DNA from: Bacteroidales bacterium
Lineage (GTDB): Bacteria; Bacteroidota; Bacteroidia; Bacteroidales; FEN-979
NCBI GenBank assembly: GCA_028706295.1
Contig: JAQWBQ010000006.1
Location: forward strand, 43,763 to 107,762
Length of the DNA stretch: 64,000 nt
Direction of reading: 5' to 3'
The translations under genes were made by a program, and so were the position numbers. Below are positions 44,981 to 54,179 of this stretch, piece by piece (positions within the stretch are counted from its first letter, which is position 1; every line of letters starts with the position of its first letter). Under the pieces are notes generated by a model. The model ran no database searches. It saw only the letters and a program-made list of their open reading frames with translations, and was not told the DNA's origin.

Positions 44981-46216
44981 CTAAAATCTGCCTGAATTAA
45001 AGAAAAGACAGGAATCCCCGTAACTCAGAAACCGGTAACTGTTATCCATTGCATGTTTATAAACCCGGCTCCACTCTTTTCCGATCAACGCGGAAATAAG
45101 CAGCAATAAAGTGCTGCCCGGCATATGAAAATTGGTGATCAACCCTCCGATCATCCTGAATTGATAGCCGGGAACGATCATGAGACTCGTCGCTCCCGCG
45201 AAATACCCGAGTTGCCGGGTCTCCAGATAGGTAAGTACCGCTTCGAGCGCTTTCAGGGGATCACAGGCTTCAAGCCGGGAAGAATATGGTTCCCACTGCA
45301 ACAAATGATGATCCTTCAGCTCTTTTTCATGGTAAAGCCTGACCCCGAACCAGTAAAGACTTTCAAGGGTACGGGCCGAAGTGGTACCGACCGCGATGAT
45401 CGGGCGGCCATATTGAAGATACAGTCGCCTGATCGTCTCTTTGGGAATGATAAAATGTTCCTGATGCATCTCGTGGCCTGAAATCAGGGGAGCAGTTACC
45501 GGTTTGAAGGTACCGATTCCAACATGTAGCGTGAGTTTCAGCAACGAAATCCCTTTTTGCTGTAGAGCGGTTGTGAGATTATCGGTGAAATGAAGCCCGG
45601 CCGTGGGCGCCGCCACTGACCCATCGTGCCGTGCATAGATGGTCTGGTATCGGTTTGAGTCCGATTGTTCCGGGTCTCTGTGAATATACGGAGGGAGTGG
45701 AACCTGTCCCGCACCATCCAGAACTTGTGAAAACGGGATCTCCGGCGGCGACCACCGGAACATGACCCGGAAACTCCCATCCTCCTCCCCGTGAATCCGC
45801 TCGGCCGTTAAGTTTACCTGATGCGGGCCAACTGTGATTTTGCGTTCCAGCATTCCCTGTTTCCAACGCTTCAGGTTCCCGATCAAACAGGTCCATACAA
45901 CACCGGAAGGTAAACTGAAAGCGCGTTGGAGTTCTCGCGCAGGTTCCAGGGGCTCCAGACAAAAAATCTCAATTTTTGATCCCGTCGGTTTTTCAAACAG
46001 GATCCGGGCCCGGATGACCCGGGTATCATTAAATACAAGCGTGGAATCAGCAGTAAGATGGTTCCCCAGATTTGTAAATTGATCATCTGTGATTTCCCCG
46101 TCCCTGTATATCAGGAGCTTTGATGAATCACGCTGATCCAACGGAAATTGGGCAATCCGGTCATCCGGAAGCTCGTACAGGTAATCTGCAATCCTGATTT
46201 GCAGGGGATCGGTCAT
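44981..46216 (-). CDS. queA: S-adenosylmethionine:tRNA ribosyltransferase-isomerase QueA
   Basis: A 411-residue enzyme that adds the ribosyl part of SAM to 7-aminomethyl-7-deazaguanine in tRNA, giving epoxyqueuosine. Family signatures include YELPDDRIAQFPLDQRDSSKLL at the N-terminus, STLVFNDTRVIRARI, SVAAPTAGLHFT and ITNFHMPGSTLLLLISAL. The protein is about 50 residues longer than the E. coli enzyme, by insertions in the middle. It is separated from tatA by 150 bases containing a promoter, so it is not part of the sulfur operon. Confidence 0.93.
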   Translation of the reverse strand: MTDPLQIRIADYLYELPDDRIAQFPLDQRDSSKLLIYRDGEITDDQFTNLGNHLTADSTLVFNDTRVIRARILFEKPTGSKIEIFCLEPLEPARELQRAFSLPSGVVWTCLIGNLKRWKQGMLERKITVGPHQVNLTAERIHGEEDGSFRVMFRWSPPEIPFSQVLDGAGQVPLPPYIHRDPEQSDSNRYQTIYARHDGSVAAPTAGLHFTDNLTTALQQKGISLLKLTLHVGIGTFKPVTAPLISGHEMHQEHFIIPKETIRRLYLQYGRPIIAVGTTSARTLESLYWFGVRLYHEKELKDHHLLQWEPYSSRLEACDPLKALEAVLTYLETRQLGYFAGATSLMIVPGYQFRMIGGLITNFHMPGSTLLLLISALIGKEWSRVYKHAMDNSYRFLSYGDSCLFFNSGRF

Positions 46217-46253
46217 AAAAAAGGGATGTTTCGATCTCCGAAAAGGTTCCGGA

Positions 46254-47699
46254 TCAGTGTTTTTCCGAGTTGAAAAAGGTCGGTTTATAGGTAATCATCA
46301 GATAGGCATACTGGGCAAATTTCGAAGTCCCCGATTTCAATCCGTTTAAAGTCTCCATAGTCGAAGTCGGCATAAAGAAACAGTAGGCCGCGTTGAATTC
46401 GATGGATTTGTGAGGTCTGTAAACCGCCATGAGATCCAATTCAGAACCGAGTGATTTGTTAACTTCAACATAGGGAAGATCGCCCGCTTTTTTGACCGTG
46501 GCAGGCAGTGCACCCTGGGCAAGTCCAAAGATCCGGTATGTCGCTTCAATGTATGCTTTCTCATGAAGGGTGAGGGTGGCTTTGAAATAGAGATCGGTCA
46601 ATCCTGCTGTATTACCTGTTGTCACACTTGATGAAAACAAATCCATGTAACCGTAAAAACCGTGGTTGGTGCTGTAAAGTGTCGAAAAAGAACCTGTTTT
46701 GGATTTCATAGAGAGCGTATCGGCGTAATTGTTTCCGCTCAGGTAATCATAACCGATCAGCAGATTCAGCGGTTTAAATAGCTGATAAGACGCATTCGCG
46801 GTGAAAAAGCCGGCATTGATGGTTTTCCCGTTGTTGTAATGACCGGTCTGGTAATAGCCGGAAAGGAGCAGTTTGAGTTTTTTCCAGGAATAGCCGATGT
46901 TACCGCCTATTGTAAAGCGTCCGTAAAGCTGGGTTGGATAGGAGGTGGATACCGAAGTGGTGGTGGTCACGGGGATCACGGTTGTGCCGATGGTATCATG
47001 ACTGCTGTTGGTGACATACAATGTGTCGTAAGTAGTCGATTTGGTCTTTGAAGTCGTACCCGGCTTTTGCATGACATCAAGGAGAGCCAGGAGACTCAGC
47101 GTCAGTTTGTCTTTAAAAAACTTTTTTTGTTCATACAGGTAAGCCATATATTTATAGTTCTTAAGGGGATAAGAGGCAAGGAAGGCCCCGGCAGGCGCTG
47201 TGTTGTTGATGGCAAATCCAAAGTCACCCCGGTATCCAATCTGTGATGCTTCCCACTGCAGAAGGGCAGCATCATGCGAAGCTGCCTTGGGATTCCAATT
47301 GGAGTTACCTAAAAGCCTTCCGTCGTCGTACACCAGTTCCATTCGTCCGATTTTAATGGCAAAACCTTTCACAAAGCTATACCTGAACCATCCTTCATAA
47401 ATATTGATGGTATTTCGTGTAATGGTATCCGAGGAGTAATTATTCTCACCAAAAACGTAGGCGTGTTGGAGGGTGAACTTAGCCATGAACTGCTCATTTT
47501 TGAAATCAAACGTGAGCCTGTTCCTTCCCGGAATGACAAAATAGGGAGTCTGGCTTGAGTCACGCAGCTTCAAATATCCATCACGGTACTCGAAGCGGGG
47601 TCTGAATTCACCCGAAATGATGAATTGAGCCATCAGACCGGAGGAGGCGGACAACCCTATGAAAATAACGAGTATTAATTGTTTAAATATCTGTGTCAT
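46254..47699 (-). CDS. outer-membrane porin-like barrel (alginate-export-like)
   Basis: A 481-residue exported protein with a signal peptide (about 1-24, ending SGLMAQ). The mature part is a beta barrel (ISGEFRPRFEYRDGYL, KNEQFMAKFTLQHAYVFG, FAIKIGRMELVYDDGRLLG, the last like alginate-export barrels). It has a long Thr/Ser/Val-rich loop near 220-260 and ends with an aromatic strand plus a short polar tail. Substrate is unknown. Its ATG overlaps the stop of a 52-codon gene (ATGA), so the two are translationally coupled. Confidence 0.78.
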   Translation of the reverse strand: MTQIFKQLILVIFIGLSASSGLMAQFIISGEFRPRFEYRDGYLKLRDSSQTPYFVIPGRNRLTFDFKNEQFMAKFTLQHAYVFGENNYSSDTITRNTINIYEGWFRYSFVKGFAIKIGRMELVYDDGRLLGNSNWNPKAASHDAALLQWEASQIGYRGDFGFAINNTAPAGAFLASYPLKNYKYMAYLYEQKKFFKDKLTLSLLALLDVMQKPGTTSKTKSTTYDTLYVTNSSHDTIGTTVIPVTTTTSVSTSYPTQLYGRFTIGGNIGYSWKKLKLLLSGYYQTGHYNNGKTINAGFFTANASYQLFKPLNLLIGYDYLSGNNYADTLSMKSKTGSFSTLYSTNHGFYGYMDLFSSSVTTGNTAGLTDLYFKATLTLHEKAYIEATYRIFGLAQGALPATVKKAGDLPYVEVNKSLGSELDLMAVYRPHKSIEFNAAYCFFMPTSTMETLNGLKSGTSKFAQYAYLMITYKPTFFNSEKH

Positions 47700-47854
47700 A
47701 GTTGTTTTACGTTGATTTTTTCAGATTTTTCAGGTTCAAATTTAATGAATTTGGATGAAACACCCCAGTAAATTTCTCCCGGGTAAAAGGTCCTGTTTCC
47801 TGATGATACCGGGTTTTCATTGCAGGGATCAGCATATCCAAAGGGATCGGGCAT
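47696..47854 (-). CDS. small 52-residue protein coupled to the porin-like gene
   Basis: A 52-residue protein read from ATG 47854. Its stop (TGA) overlaps the porin ATG. The sequence starts MPDPFGYADPCNENPVSSG, with many Pro, Gly and aromatic residues (TFYPGEIYWGVSSKF), and ends in a charged Lys-rich tail. It has no signal peptide, no TM helix and one Cys. The ATGA coupling and non-random composition favour a real gene, but I recognise no family. It may be only a short leader. Confidence 0.5.
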   Translation of the reverse strand: MPDPFGYADPCNENPVSSGNRTFYPGEIYWGVSSKFIKFEPEKSEKINVKQL

Positions 47855-47878
47855 AGAGGATTTTTTCCAAATTAACGA

Positions 47879-47886
47879 TACCTTTG
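47879..47886 (+). promoter_or_regulatory. candidate -7 element of pssA
   Basis: TACCTTTG fits TAnnTTTG, 16 bases before the ATG at 47903. A T-rich stretch at 47861-47866 is the only upstream candidate for a -33 element. Confidence 0.5.
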
Positions 47887-47902
47887 CATAAAACAAAGAC
47901 AC

Positions 47903-48640
47903 ATGAAATTCAAACGGCATATACCAAATTTCCTGACCACCTTGAATCTTGTATCCGGGACGCTCTCCATCATCATGATCCTTCATGGCAACCTGGTCAT
48001 CGCGTCACTGTTTATCTTTCTCGCAGCCCTGTTTGATTTTCTTGATGGCAGTGTAGCAAGGATCCTGAAAGCCTATTCCGAATTCGGAAAACAACTGGAT
48101 TCGCTGGCTGACGTGGTTTCCTTCGGAATCGCCCCCGGAATAATGGTATACCAATTATTGTCGGTAGCCTGTGCCGGCAGTTGCAACATTCTTGAAAGGC
48201 TTCACATCACGCCATATGTGGCCTTACTGATACCGGTCTGCTCCGCCCTCAGGCTTGCGAAATTCAATATCGACCTGCGGCAGGAGGTGAATTTTATCGG
48301 ACTACCGACGCCTGCCAACGGATTGTTTTTTGCATCAATTCCCCTGATCCTCATCCTGCAACGGAACTTTTACAGCGTCATTCCCGTCGATTTCATGATC
48401 CCGTTTTTATCCAATTCGCGCGTGCTTGCCATCCTGGTCGTTTTCTTTTCCTATCTGATGATCAGCGATCTGCGTATATTTTCGATGAAGGTTAAAACCC
48501 TGACCTGGAAAGGAAATGAACTTCGGTTTTCGCTTTTAATCGGGTCAGTCATACTGTTGTCCCTCTTTTCACTGGGGGCTATTCCTATGATCATTCTGAT
48601 GTACATTTTGATGTCGGTCCTATTCCAGCGTTCCTTCTGA
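47903..48640 (+). CDS. pssA: CDP-diacylglycerol-serine O-phosphatidyltransferase
   Basis: A 245-residue integral membrane enzyme of the CDP-alcohol phosphotransferase family, making phosphatidylserine on the path to phosphatidylethanolamine. The motif D-G-x2-A-R-x8-G-x3-D-x3-D is intact (DGSVARILKAY...GKQLDSLAD). Six to eight TM helices are present. N-terminal FKRHIPNFLTTLNLVSG fits the PssA subgroup rather than PgsA. It is monocistronic, divergent from the small porin-linked gene. Confidence 0.92.
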   Translation: MKFKRHIPNFLTTLNLVSGTLSIIMILHGNLVIASLFIFLAALFDFLDGSVARILKAYSEFGKQLDSLADVVSFGIAPGIMVYQLLSVACAGSCNILERLHITPYVALLIPVCSALRLAKFNIDLRQEVNFIGLPTPANGLFFASIPLILILQRNFYSVIPVDFMIPFLSNSRVLAILVVFFSYLMISDLRIFSMKVKTLTWKGNELRFSLLIGSVILLSLFSLGAIPMIILMYILMSVLFQRSF

Positions 48641-48718
48641 AAAGGGGATCCGGTACCGATTCGGGATTATGAATGTGTGGGGAAAGTACCGGTCATTACC
48701 GGGAAATAGATTCAGGGA

Positions 48719-49441
48719 TCAGCGCAGTTCGAAATTCTGACCCAGATAAACTTTACGTACGTGGGGATCTTCGGCAAGTTCCTTACCTGTTCCGGAACGC
48801 AGGATCGATCCTTCAAACAACAGGTATGAACGGTCGGTTATGGAGAGTGTTTCATGAACATTGTGATCGGTGATCAGGACACCGATGTTCTTTTCTTTGA
48901 GTTTGGTGACAATCATCTGAATGTCTTCAACCGCGATGGGATCAATGCCGGCGAACGGCTCGTCGAGGAGAATGAATTTCGGATCGACGGCAAGGCAGCG
49001 GGCAATTTCGCAACGCCGGCGTTCACCACCGGAGAGGGTGATGCCTTGACTTTTTCTGACATGCTGGAGACCAAATTCATCAAGCAGTTTTTCAAGTCTT
49101 TCCTTTTGCTGTTCTTTATTCAATCCGGTGAATTCCAGAATGGCTCTGATATTGTCCTCAACGCTCAGTTTTCTGAAGATGGAGGCCTCCTGGGGAAGAT
49201 AACTGATGCCGCGTTGCGCCCTCTTATACATCGGTTCGCGCGTAATGTTTATATCATCCAGAAAGACTTCACCGGTAAGGGGTTTGATCAGCCCGACGAT
49301 GATGTAAAACGAGGTGGTTTTTCCGGCGCCGTTAGGCCCGAGCAACCCGACGATCTCTCCCTGTTTGAGATCAATGGAGACCTCGTTGACCACCGTCCGT
49401 TTCCGGTATCGCTTGATGATTTTATCTGTCCTGAGTATCAT
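48719..49441 (-). CDS. lptB: LPS export ABC transporter ATPase LptB
   Basis: A 240-residue ATPase: Walker [11 protein letters not shown]-loop LPQEASIF, signature [15 protein letters not shown], Walker [14 protein letters not shown] and the switch His in [10 protein letters not shown]. The TDHNVHETL motif is typical of LptB, the motor that extracts lipopolysaccharide from the inner membrane through LptFG. No lpt partner lies next to it. It has a candidate TACCTTTG element upstream. Confidence 0.94.
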   Translation of the reverse strand: MILRTDKIIKRYRKRTVVNEVSIDLKQGEIVGLLGPNGAGKTTSFYIIVGLIKPLTGEVFLDDINITREPMYKRAQRGISYLPQEASIFRKLSVEDNIRAILEFTGLNKEQQKERLEKLLDEFGLQHVRKSQGITLSGGERRRCEIARCLAVDPKFILLDEPFAGIDPIAVEDIQMIVTKLKEKNIGVLITDHNVHETLSITDRSYLLFEGSILRSGTGKELAEDPHVRKVYLGQNFELR

Positions 49442-49475
49442 AAAGTAGTTAACGGGCTAAAAAGATGTAATATTG

Positions 49476-49483
49476 CAAAGGTA
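49476..49483 (-). promoter_or_regulatory. candidate -7 element of lptB
   Basis: Reads TACCTTTG on the minus strand, 35 bases before the lptB start at 49441. No -33 element at the expected distance. Confidence 0.45.
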
Positions 49484-49543
49484 GAAAGAAATGGGGAGTA
49501 TACCGGCGCCAATTTCACCGGAGGATTTTTAAAATTTTATAAG

Positions 49544-49551
49544 TAAATTTG
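49544..49551 (+). promoter_or_regulatory. candidate -7 element of the cupredoxin-like gene
   Basis: TAAATTTG fits TAnnTTTG, 16 bases before the ATG at 49568. The region is very A/T-rich, so the match is only moderately specific. Confidence 0.4.
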
Positions 49552-49567
49552 AAATTTATTTCTTTCT

Positions 49568-50191
49568 ATGAAAACAATGACCCTGTTAACCGCACTGGGA
49601 ATTATGGTCTGCTGCCTTTTCCCGATTCATACCGAGTGCAGTAAAAAGTGGAAAGTGACTGTTAAAGATTTCCAGTTCGTACCCTATAATCTGACCCATG
49701 TCAAGGCGGGTGATACCATTCAATGGGTCTGGGAGGGCGGTTATCACACCACGACTTCCGGATCCATACCCCTGGATGCCGATCCATGGCACGGTGTGAT
49801 CAGCGAAGACTCCAATTCATTCTTCTACGTTCCCAGGCAGAATGGTTCCTATGAATATTACAGTCTGCCCGACACGGCTAAGGGGATGAACGGCCGTTTT
49901 ACGGTTTACGGTGCGACCGGAATCGACGCATCCGCTACGACCGGCGATATACAGGTGTTTCCGAATCCCTGCCGGGATTATTTTAAAGTACGGTGTGATA
50001 ACAACCTGCTTTTGAAGGAGATCCTGGTGTACGACCTGAACGGTAACCTGGTTGGGCAATTCGCCGGGAGGAACCGGCTTTTATCGGGAGTAATAACCAT
50101 TCCTGCCGTGGATCTTCCGCACGGACTTTTAATCCTGAAAATCGTGGATGGCTCTGGGCCGGGATCAGCGTTCAGGGTGATCCATGAATAA
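49568..50191 (+). CDS. exported cupredoxin-like protein with type IX-type C-terminal domain
   Basis: A 207-residue exported protein. Signal peptide about 1-24. Residues about 28-117 match the plastocyanin/cupredoxin fold (VTVKDFQFVPYNLTHVKAGD, IQWVWEGGYHTTTSG, then the final strand). The first His ligand is kept (GGYHTT) and a Met follows in KGMNGRFTV. The Cys and second His expected in between are absent (YEYYSLPDTAKGM). The last 85 residues (VFPNPCRDYFKV, KEILVYDLNGNLVG, VDLPHGLLILKIVDG) resemble the type IX secretion sorting domain. It is probably secreted to the cell surface. Copper binding is doubtful. Confidence 0.8.
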   Translation: MKTMTLLTALGIMVCCLFPIHTECSKKWKVTVKDFQFVPYNLTHVKAGDTIQWVWEGGYHTTTSGSIPLDADPWHGVISEDSNSFFYVPRQNGSYEYYSLPDTAKGMNGRFTVYGATGIDASATTGDIQVFPNPCRDYFKVRCDNNLLLKEILVYDLNGNLVGQFAGRNRLLSGVITIPAVDLPHGLLILKIVDGSGPGSAFRVIHE

Positions 50192-50196
50192 ACCGG

Positions 50197-51162
50197 TCAG
50201 ATGATTCCCTCACGGAGAATATCGTGAAGGTGAATCACCCCTTTATATTCCTCATTTTCGACCACCAGTAACTGGGTGATATTGTTTTTCCGCATCAGGT
50301 TCAGCGCATTGACGACGAGCATTTCAGGAGATACGGTACGCGGGTTTTTCGACATGATCTCGCCGGCAGTCAGATTTGAATAATCGGGATTCCGTTCCAG
50401 CATGCGTCGAAGATCGCCATCGGTAATTATTCCTTCCAGATTTTCCCCCCTGAGTACGGCAGTCGCTCCCAATCGGCTGGAAGAAATCTCGATGATGACT
50501 TTTCGGATGTCATCCTGTACCTGTACCCTTGGCGCTTCATTTCCGGTATAGAGATCGCCCACTTTCAGGTAGAGTTGCTTTCCGAGGGCGCCTCCGGGAT
50601 GCAGTTTAGCAAAATCATCGGAGGTAAAACCCCGCGCCTCCAACAGGCAGACTGCAAGCGCATCCCCCATGACCAACTGGGCGGTGGTGCTCGAAGTGGG
50701 TGCAAGATTGTTGGGACAGGCTTCCTTTGGAACGGTGGTATCGATGATCAGGTCGGCATGTCTTGCTAAAAACGACTCCCGGTTGCCAACCATTGCAATA
50801 AGCAGGCTTCCATATTCCTTAAGAAGTGGAACCAGGATCCTGATTTCGGGTGTTTCACCGCTTTTCGACAGGCAGATGACAATATCTTCCTTCCTGATCG
50901 TGCCGAGATCACCGTGAATGGCGTCGGCTGCATGCATAAACGCGGCAGGTGTCCCCGTCGAATTCATCGTGGCAACGATCTTTTGCCCGATAATTGCGCT
51001 TTTCCCGATCCCGGTCACGATGACCCTTCCCTGCGAATGAATGATCCTGTCAACGCTTGTGAGAAAATCCTCATCCACAGAAGCTTGTAAGTTCGAAATG
51101 GCATTCGCCTCATCTTTTATGGTGCTGTTCGCAATCGACCTGAGTGAATTTTTATCCTTCAA
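50197..51162 (-). CDS. kdsD: D-arabinose 5-phosphate isomerase (SIS plus two CBS domains)
   Basis: A 321-residue enzyme of the KdsD/GutQ family that converts ribulose 5-phosphate to arabinose 5-phosphate for Kdo in LPS. The SIS domain carries VIVTGIGKSAIIGQKIVATM and HAADAIHGDLGTI, and two CBS domains occupy about residues 205-321 (LEGIITDGDLRRML, YKGVIHLHDILREG). LptB lies nearby, fitting envelope assembly, but the two are separate units. KdsD and GutQ cannot be told apart from sequence alone; no gut operon is present. Confidence 0.9.
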   Translation of the reverse strand: MKDKNSLRSIANSTIKDEANAISNLQASVDEDFLTSVDRIIHSQGRVIVTGIGKSAIIGQKIVATMNSTGTPAAFMHAADAIHGDLGTIRKEDIVICLSKSGETPEIRILVPLLKEYGSLLIAMVGNRESFLARHADLIIDTTVPKEACPNNLAPTSSTTAQLVMGDALAVCLLEARGFTSDDFAKLHPGGALGKQLYLKVGDLYTGNEAPRVQVQDDIRKVIIEISSSRLGATAVLRGENLEGIITDGDLRRMLERNPDYSNLTAGEIMSKNPRTVSPEMLVVNALNLMRKNNITQLLVVENEEYKGVIHLHDILREGII

Positions 51163-51183
51163 AACACAATTTTTTTAAAATAA

Positions 51184-51217
51184 TTTGTTTATTCCTGATG
51201 TTTTGTGTTTATATTTG
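51184..51217 (+). promoter_or_regulatory. Bacteroidota-type promoter of recQ
   Basis: TTTG at 51184-51187 and TATATTTG at 51210-51217 with a 22-base spacer match the -33/-7 consensus (TTTG / TAnnTTTG). About 70 bases of leader precede the ATG at 51287. Confidence 0.65.
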
Positions 51218-51286
51218 TATATAAGAGGGTGGTTTTCAGAACCAGTCTGATGCAACAAAAATAATAAAATTATTCAAAGTCAGGGA

Positions 51287-53488
51287 ATGGCAGTAAGTAA
51301 GGAAGAGCGGGCGCTGTACGATATTTTAAAAAAAGTTTTCGGATACGATAGTTTTAAGGGCAATCAGGAGGCCATTATAAAAAGCGTACTGGCCGGCAAT
51401 GATACTTTTGTGATCATGCCCACCGGCGGGGGAAAATCACTGTGTTACCAGTTACCGGCTCTGATGAAACCGGGAACTGCCATCATCGTATCGCCGTTGA
51501 TTGCCCTCATGAAAAACCAGGTGGACTCGATCAGATCGTTTGGGACCGAGAACAATATCGCCCATTTTATGAATTCATCGCTGTCAAAACAGGAAATTAC
51601 CCTGGTGAAACAGGATATTACGGATGGGAAGACCAAGCTGTTGTATGTTGCTCCTGAGACTATTACCAAGGAAGAAAACATAGAATTCCTTCAGAATATT
51701 AAAATATCATTCTATGCCATCGATGAGGCGCACTGTATTTCGGAATGGGGACACGATTTCCGGCCTGAATACCGGAGGCTGCGACCGATCATCGATGCCA
51801 TCGGGCAGAAGGTCCCGGTGATTGCCCTTACAGCCACCGCTACACCCAAGGTTCAACAGGATATCCAGAAGAACCTTAACATGATGGATGCCGCGGTATT
51901 CCTGTCGTCCTTCAACCGGCCGAACCTTTACTATGAAGTGCGGGCGAAGACTAAGAATGTGACGAAGGATATCATCAAATATATTAAGGGACAGGCAGGG
52001 AAATCGGGCATTGTCTATTGTCTGAGCCGGAAGAAGGTGGAAGAACTTGCCGAAAGTTTTGTTGTGAACGGGATCAAGGCGCTGCCCTATCATGCCGGAC
52101 TGGATGCCACCACGCGCCGTCAGAACCAGGATAAATTCCTGATGGAAGAGGTCGATGTGATCGTTGCGACCATCGCGTTCGGGATGGGTATCGATAAACC
52201 CGACGTTCGTTTCGTGATCCATTACGACATGCCCAAAAGCCTTGAAGGATATTATCAGGAAACCGGCAGGGGAGGACGCGATGACGGCGAAGGAAACTGC
52301 ATCGCTTTTTACAGTTATGATGATATACAGAAACTTGAGAAATTCCTGAAAGGAAAAGCAGTCGCGGAACAGGAAATTGCGAAACAATTGCTCATGGAAA
52401 CTGTTTCGTACTCCGAGTCCTCCGTGTGCCGGCGAAAACAACTGCTCCATTATTTCGGAGAGATCTACACGGAGGAAAATTGTCAGAATTGCGATAACTG
52501 TATGCATCCCAAGAAGAAATTCGAGGGCAAACAATATGTCCTACTGGTTCTTCAGACGGTTCTTGCCGTAAAGCAGCAATTTAAGAACAAACACATCATC
52601 AACATCATACTCGGGAAGACCGCCGCTACCATAAAATCATACAAACACAACAAGCTTGAGGTTTTTGGTAAAGGAAGCGACAGGGACGAAAAATTCTGGA
52701 ATGCCGTCATCCGTCAAACCCTCATCGAACGGCTGCTGACCAAAGATATCGAGAATTACGGATTGCTGAAAGTCAGCCCTGAAGGTATGCAGTTCCTCAA
52801 GAACCCTTACTCGATCATGCTGGTAGATGATCATGACTTCGAAAATCCGGAAGAAGAGGAACTTTTTGAAGCGCTTGGATCCAAGAGCAGTACGGCCGAT
52901 AAGACACTCTTTTCGTTGCTGAAAGACCTGCGCAAGGAGATTGCCCGGAAGGAAAAACTACCTCCCTTCGTAATCTTCCAGGATCCTTCGTTGGAGGATA
53001 TGGCTATCCAGTACCCGATCACGGTCGAAGAGCTGAAACAGATCACCGGAGTGGGTTCGGGTAAAGCCCTGAAATACGGGAAACCGTTTTTGGCCCTCAT
53101 CAAGGAGTACGTTGAGGAAAATGAGATCATCCGCCCGATGGATATGGTGGTCAAATCGGTCATCAACAAATCGGGAATTAAAGTTTTTATCATTCAGAGT
53201 ATCGACAGGAAAGTTGCCCTCGACGATATTGCATTGGCCAAGAACCTCAGTTTTGAGGATCTGATCAGCGAGATCGAAAGCATCGTAGGCAGTGGAACAA
53301 AAATCGATATCAATTATTACCTGGATGAATTTGTGGATCCCTATCATCAGGAGGAGATCTTTGAATATTTCCGCCGGGCCGAATCCGATTCCATCGAGGA
53401 GGCGCTTAAAGAGCTCGGTGAAGACGAATTCACCGAAGAGGAGATCAGGCTGATGCGAATTAAATTTATGTCGGAACTTGGAAATTAA
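51287..53488 (+). CDS. recQ: ATP-dependent DNA helicase RecQ
   Basis: A 733-residue 3'-5' helicase. Walker A MPTGGGKSLCYQLP, DEAH motif AIDEAHCISEWGHDFRPEYRRL, motif III ALTATATP and motif VI QETGRGGRDD are all present. The zinc site follows (SSVCRRKQLLHYFG...ENCQNCDNC), then the winged helix and an HRDC domain (TVEELKQITGVGSGKALKYGKPF). The last 100 residues form an extra helical C-terminal extension. It unwinds DNA in repair and recombination. The ORF end overlaps no real start: the next gene begins at 53499. Confidence 0.96.
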   Translation: MAVSKEERALYDILKKVFGYDSFKGNQEAIIKSVLAGNDTFVIMPTGGGKSLCYQLPALMKPGTAIIVSPLIALMKNQVDSIRSFGTENNIAHFMNSSLSKQEITLVKQDITDGKTKLLYVAPETITKEENIEFLQNIKISFYAIDEAHCISEWGHDFRPEYRRLRPIIDAIGQKVPVIALTATATPKVQQDIQKNLNMMDAAVFLSSFNRPNLYYEVRAKTKNVTKDIIKYIKGQAGKSGIVYCLSRKKVEELAESFVVNGIKALPYHAGLDATTRRQNQDKFLMEEVDVIVATIAFGMGIDKPDVRFVIHYDMPKSLEGYYQETGRGGRDDGEGNCIAFYSYDDIQKLEKFLKGKAVAEQEIAKQLLMETVSYSESSVCRRKQLLHYFGEIYTEENCQNCDNCMHPKKKFEGKQYVLLVLQTVLAVKQQFKNKHIINIILGKTAATIKSYKHNKLEVFGKGSDRDEKFWNAVIRQTLIERLLTKDIENYGLLKVSPEGMQFLKNPYSIMLVDDHDFENPEEEELFEALGSKSSTADKTLFSLLKDLRKEIARKEKLPPFVIFQDPSLEDMAIQYPITVEELKQITGVGSGKALKYGKPFLALIKEYVEENEIIRPMDMVVKSVINKSGIKVFIIQSIDRKVALDDIALAKNLSFEDLISEIESIVGSGTKIDINYYLDEFVDPYHQEEIFEYFRRAESDSIEEALKELGEDEFTEEEIRLMRIKFMSELGN

Positions 53489-53498
53489 CAATCAGATC

Positions 53499-54179
53499 AT
53501 GGAAGAAGAATTAAACGAACAGATCACACCCGCAAACCCGATTCAGGAACCCCGGGAACATAAATCCCCGTTCTTCGTGTTTAATTTTAACACCCTGCTT
53601 GGGCTGATCCTGCTGATCGGCCTGATCATTTTGTATGTGCTGCATTTTGCCGCTCCCGCCGGCGATCAGCAGGGACCTCCCCTCAAGGTATCGATACCGT
53701 CAGGTAAAAACCTATCGGTGGTTTTTGTCAATATCGACAGCCTGAATGCAAATTATGAATACATCAAAGTCTTACGCCGGGATCTTGAAAGTACCGGAAA
53801 GAAGCTGCAAACAGAGGTTCTCCGTGAACAGGCAACCCTGGAGAAGGAGGCCAATGATTTTCAGCAAAAGATTAACTCCAACGCGATCTCAGAGGAGAAG
53901 GCCAAGCAGGTGTATGAACAACTGATGCAGAAACAACAGGTACTCATGCAGAAGAAGGAAAAATATACCCAGCAGGTTGCCGAACAGGAGATGGACATGA
54001 ACCTCAAACTGGTCGACAGTGTCACCACCTTTCTTAAGCGGTTCAACCGGCAGTATCAGTTTGATTATATCATGGGATACAAGACCGGCGGTGAGATTCT
54101 GGTTTCCAATGATACCCTCGACATTACCGCCTCCGTCCTCGATGCGCTGAACAAAGAGTATCAGCAGCGAAAAAAATGA
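53499..54179 (+). CDS. OmpH/Skp-like protein with N-terminal membrane anchor
   Basis: A 226-residue protein starting at ATG 53499; a TTG at 53478 would overlap recQ and is not chosen. A cytoplasmic tail rich in Pro/Glu (about 1-28) precedes one TM helix (about 35-56). The rest is a periplasmic Skp-like fold: a short beta part (LSVVFVNIDSLNANYEYIK) and a long coiled coil of Gln/Glu/Lys-rich helices. It ends in strand elements (YIMGYKTGGEILVSNDTLDIT) typical of OmpH. Skp/OmpH normally is soluble and chaperones outer-membrane proteins; here it is membrane-tethered. The stop overlaps the start of the next gene by four bases (ATGA). Confidence 0.85.
   Translation: MEEELNEQITPANPIQEPREHKSPFFVFNFNTLLGLILLIGLIILYVLHFAAPAGDQQGPPLKVSIPSGKNLSVVFVNIDSLNANYEYIKVLRRDLESTGKKLQTEVLREQATLEKEANDFQQKINSNAISEEKAKQVYEQLMQKQQVLMQKKEKYTQQVAEQEMDMNLKLVDSVTTFLKRFNRQYQFDYIMGYKTGGEILVSNDTLDITASVLDALNKEYQQRKK

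Noticed and set aside
51707..52534. 275-codon minus-strand frame inside recQ
   Set aside because: It is the shadow of conserved helicase motifs; RecQ signatures run through it on the other strand.
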